A DNA stretch of 60,000 nucleotides from Symsagittifera roscoffensis (lineage: Eukaryota > Xenacoelomorpha > Acoela > Convolutidae), in assembly GCF_963678635.1 (NCBI RefSeq), contig NC_087064.1, positions 80,887,526 to 80,947,525 of the forward strand, read 5' to 3'. Shown in pieces: positions 1 to 60,000 of this stretch. Position numbers and translations under genes: made by a program. The number at the start of each line of letters is the position of its first letter. Positions within the stretch are counted from its first letter, which is position 1. The notes beneath the pieces were generated by a model. The model did no database searches. It was not told where the DNA came from and worked only from the letters and a program-made list of their open reading frames with translations.

Positions 1-9
1 GTCACTCAC

Positions 10-77
10 CTCCTCGCTCGCATCTGCGCCACGGTAACTTGAAAGTAAACTAGTGGCCCAGCTAATGCTGGATGTAC
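10..77 (-). CDS. Possible exon 59
   Basis: 68 bp between GACAG and GTGAGT. Entered in phase 1, as exon 58 requires, it is open and leaves in phase 0, encoding TSSISWATSLLSSYRGADAS. No domain is recognisable and the acceptor has a poor pyrimidine tract, so this is weak. Confidence 0.3.
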
Positions 78-229
78 CTGTCTTACCGTTTTTATTAATT
101 CATTGTACTGATACGGAAATGCGTAATTTTCAAAATTTCATAAAATGGATTGTACGCAAAACTTAGTAATTTTTTTGCTTAAGTAGGAGATTAGCTGCTT
201 ATTTAAGGAAAAACTATCAGTCACTCTTT

Positions 230-1080
230 CAATTGAATTGTTTTTCTCAGATTTGGCTGAGTAGTTTTCGAAAATGCGAAAAAATAATCCAAAGAATGAT
301 GAAAAACAATTAAAATTTGACCTTTACCTAAATCCACAAACTTTTCTGTATTAAAGCATGGGAATTGTCTTTTATGCAGGGAAAATTTTTATAACCTGGT
401 ATTAAGATTGACCCTTAATATCAGATTTAGCTAAGAGTTTTCGGGAAAAATTATGAAAGTTCTAGAAAAAAACGGTTAAATTTCAAAAAAAAAAACAGAT
501 TACTCAGAGAACATTTAAGCACCATATTAGTTTGAAAGAATTAGCCACAACCTCAGAATCAGCAGGTTAGTTTTTGAAAAAAAAATTCAAAAAAATTACA
601 TAAATTGGACATTTTATAAGGCCATATTTGTTTTATCCAAAACGAAAGGCATAGCCGCTTGCGCAAGAAAGATTCACATAACTGTGTTTTTTTATTTCGG
701 TTAAACCCTTAGTCTCCGATTTGGCAGGATTTGAGAACAGTTTTACAAATTAACCGAAATGTCAAAAAATGGGCTTGCTTAAGGCAATAACGTTTTTCTA
801 CTGAATTAAGAAAAAACCGCTTTAGAATGGGAGATCTCCATGATCTGTTTTTTCGATTTAAACCTTCATCTCAGATTTGCGCACTTAGTATTTGAAAAAA
901 ATCAAAATAAATAGATCAAAAACCCCCTATTAAAATTTTCGAAGGCCGTAGAACGTGTGGTAAAATCAAAAGATACTAGCAAAATATACAGGCAGATAAA
1001 AAAGCAGCCAGTTTGGTCATTGTTTTTTTTTTGAAAAACAGTGCAGTAGTTTTTGAGAAAATTTGAAAATTCTGCAAGAA
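230..1080. repeat. Eroded tandem array, period about 155 bp
   Basis: A motif like TCTCAGATTTGGCTGAGTAG followed by TTTTTGAAAAAA recurs near 248, 420, 555, 713, 870 and weakly 1030, spaced about 130-170 bp. Units are strongly diverged. Confidence 0.45.
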
Positions 1081-1385
1081 AAGCAAAAATTTTTCAAAGA
1101 ATCGCAAAAAAATAACACATCTTATACAAGCAGGACCTAACACTAGCCAAAAACAAAGCCAAAAAATATGCTATTAAATTGCCTACGCTTAAGTGGGCTT
1201 AATAATGATCAAATTGAAATATACCAAAAGTGCCACCATATGAGCCCTTTTGTTTGCTACTTAGGTTAGAAAAAAAATTCTTCGTAATAATATACTACGC
1301 TTCGCTTGTGTGAACAAAAAATAAGCAAGGATCAAACCGCTGACCTCACTTTTTTTTAAGTGATATCTACTGTTAGTAAACTTAC

Positions 1386-59124
<57,739 letters not shown>

Positions 59125-59140
59125 CTGCAAACAACAACAA

Positions 59141-59417
59141 CTTGTTAATTGAGCTGAAAAAAATTCATTCATTCAGAATTTTTAGTTTTTTATTAAAATG
59201 CTTTACTAATTTTACTCGCTGTGTAATTTGACAAAAAAATCAAAAAGTATGATCAGGTCTTTCTCGACACTGAGAAAACTTGTTAATTGAGCTAAAAAAT
59301 TTTCATTCATTCAGTATTTTTAGTTTTTTATTAAAATGCTTTACTAATTTTACCCGCTGTGTAAATAGACGAAAAAATCAAAAAGTATGACCAGGTTTTT
59401 CTCGACACTGAGAAAAC
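59141..59417. repeat. 138-bp tandem duplication
   Basis: Two head-to-tail units (59141-59278 and 59279-59417) share TTGTTAATTGAGCT, TTTATTAAAATGCTTTACTA and TCTCGACACTGAGAAAAC. They differ at roughly ten positions. Upstream of exon 1, beyond its acceptor. Confidence 0.9.
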
Positions 59418-60000
59418 ATTTTGGAAATTTTTTAAAAATAGATCGAGTCAAGTTTGAACAGGATATAAAATGATATCACTAGACATCATCTAACGGTTTA
59501 TTGTGATAATTGACTTTGCAAGGAAAAGAAAATGTTAAAAAACTGAAACGTGCATGAGTACAAGGTTTTTCTTCCAATTTAGGTTGTCGAAACAACGATA
59601 AAACAAGTTGTTACATCACTATAAATAACAGTTACAACCAAAGGGCCGAATATTGTTAGAATCATTGCAAAACTTTCAATCTTATACTTTTTTGAATTGC
59701 AATTTTTGTTGACATACATCGGGGCAAAGCGAACATCGCAAAACTTGCAAAACCACACAAATACACTGTTAAAAAGCCGCTTAAAAAGAAAAAAGAGAAA
59801 AGTGTTGAAAAAAATCTACAAAAATCTTGATAGGTTTCTAAATCTTGATAGGTTTAAAAAATTCTTCACAAAACCTCAAAACTCACAAAAAATTTCCTCA
59901 AAACACACGCATAGGAAATTAATGTTTGCTCATCGAAGCAACTAAGCCGATGTAATATGAGCCGTAAACTTATAAGACAAATAGAGCTGAAAAAGAAACA
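59418..60000. other. Intron upstream of exon 1, continues beyond window
   Basis: AT-rich with no exon candidate carrying C8 or VWD cysteines. The preceding exon must therefore lie beyond 60000. Confidence 0.6.

Overview
This is metazoan nuclear DNA. Small phase-matched exons are separated by AT-rich GT-AG introns, the proteins are secreted cysteine-rich mosaics, and dispersed repeats, small inverted-repeat elements and a BEL/Pao LTR retrotransposon fill the introns. Several introns are 1-13 kb, repeat families recur every few kb, and the protein combines C8/TIL, EGF, F5/8-like, Kazal and TSP1 modules. I read this as a non-vertebrate, probably marine animal; I cannot name the species.

Nearly the whole window is the interior of one minus-strand gene, entered from the right edge (59124) and read leftward to 1386 or beyond. 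I could place 58 consecutive exons (about 9.9 kb, about 3,300 residues) whose reading phases match at every junction. In protein order they encode the end of a C8 domain, a TIL/TILa unit, an array of roughly 55-60 EGF modules (most of the calcium-binding D-x-D/N-E-C type), an F5/8 (discoidin/fucolectin)-like domain placed inside an EGF module, one more EGF, two FOLN-Kazal units, a TSP1 repeat and another FOLN-Kazal unit. Both gene ends lie outside the window or are not visible.

Intron 48 of this gene (7620-20690, about 13 kb) holds a second gene on the opposite strand: a secreted berberine-bridge-type FAD-linked oxidase, with clear exons at 17957-18185 and 19043-20154, a polyadenylation signal at 20281, and possible 5' exons at 9093-9231 and 9691-9846. 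Within it sits a 7,278-bp BEL/Pao element (9855-17132) with 187-bp LTRs differing at one base and a 5-bp target duplication. Its single gag-pol frame carries two in-frame stops and one frame slip, so this copy looks recent but defective.

The remaining introns hold several repeat families described here as seen: family A (about 470 bp, at least five copies or fragments), element D inserted into A, family B with GGGGCGGAT-like ends, family C, tRNA-headed SINE-like pieces ending in a short hairpin, several foldback/MITE-like elements (one caught inside a family A copy with its empty site known), a 15-bp minisatellite and a 138-bp tandem duplication. I saw no rRNA gene, intact tRNA gene or CRISPR array. 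Introns of the large gene without their own entry appear to be plain AT-rich sequence.
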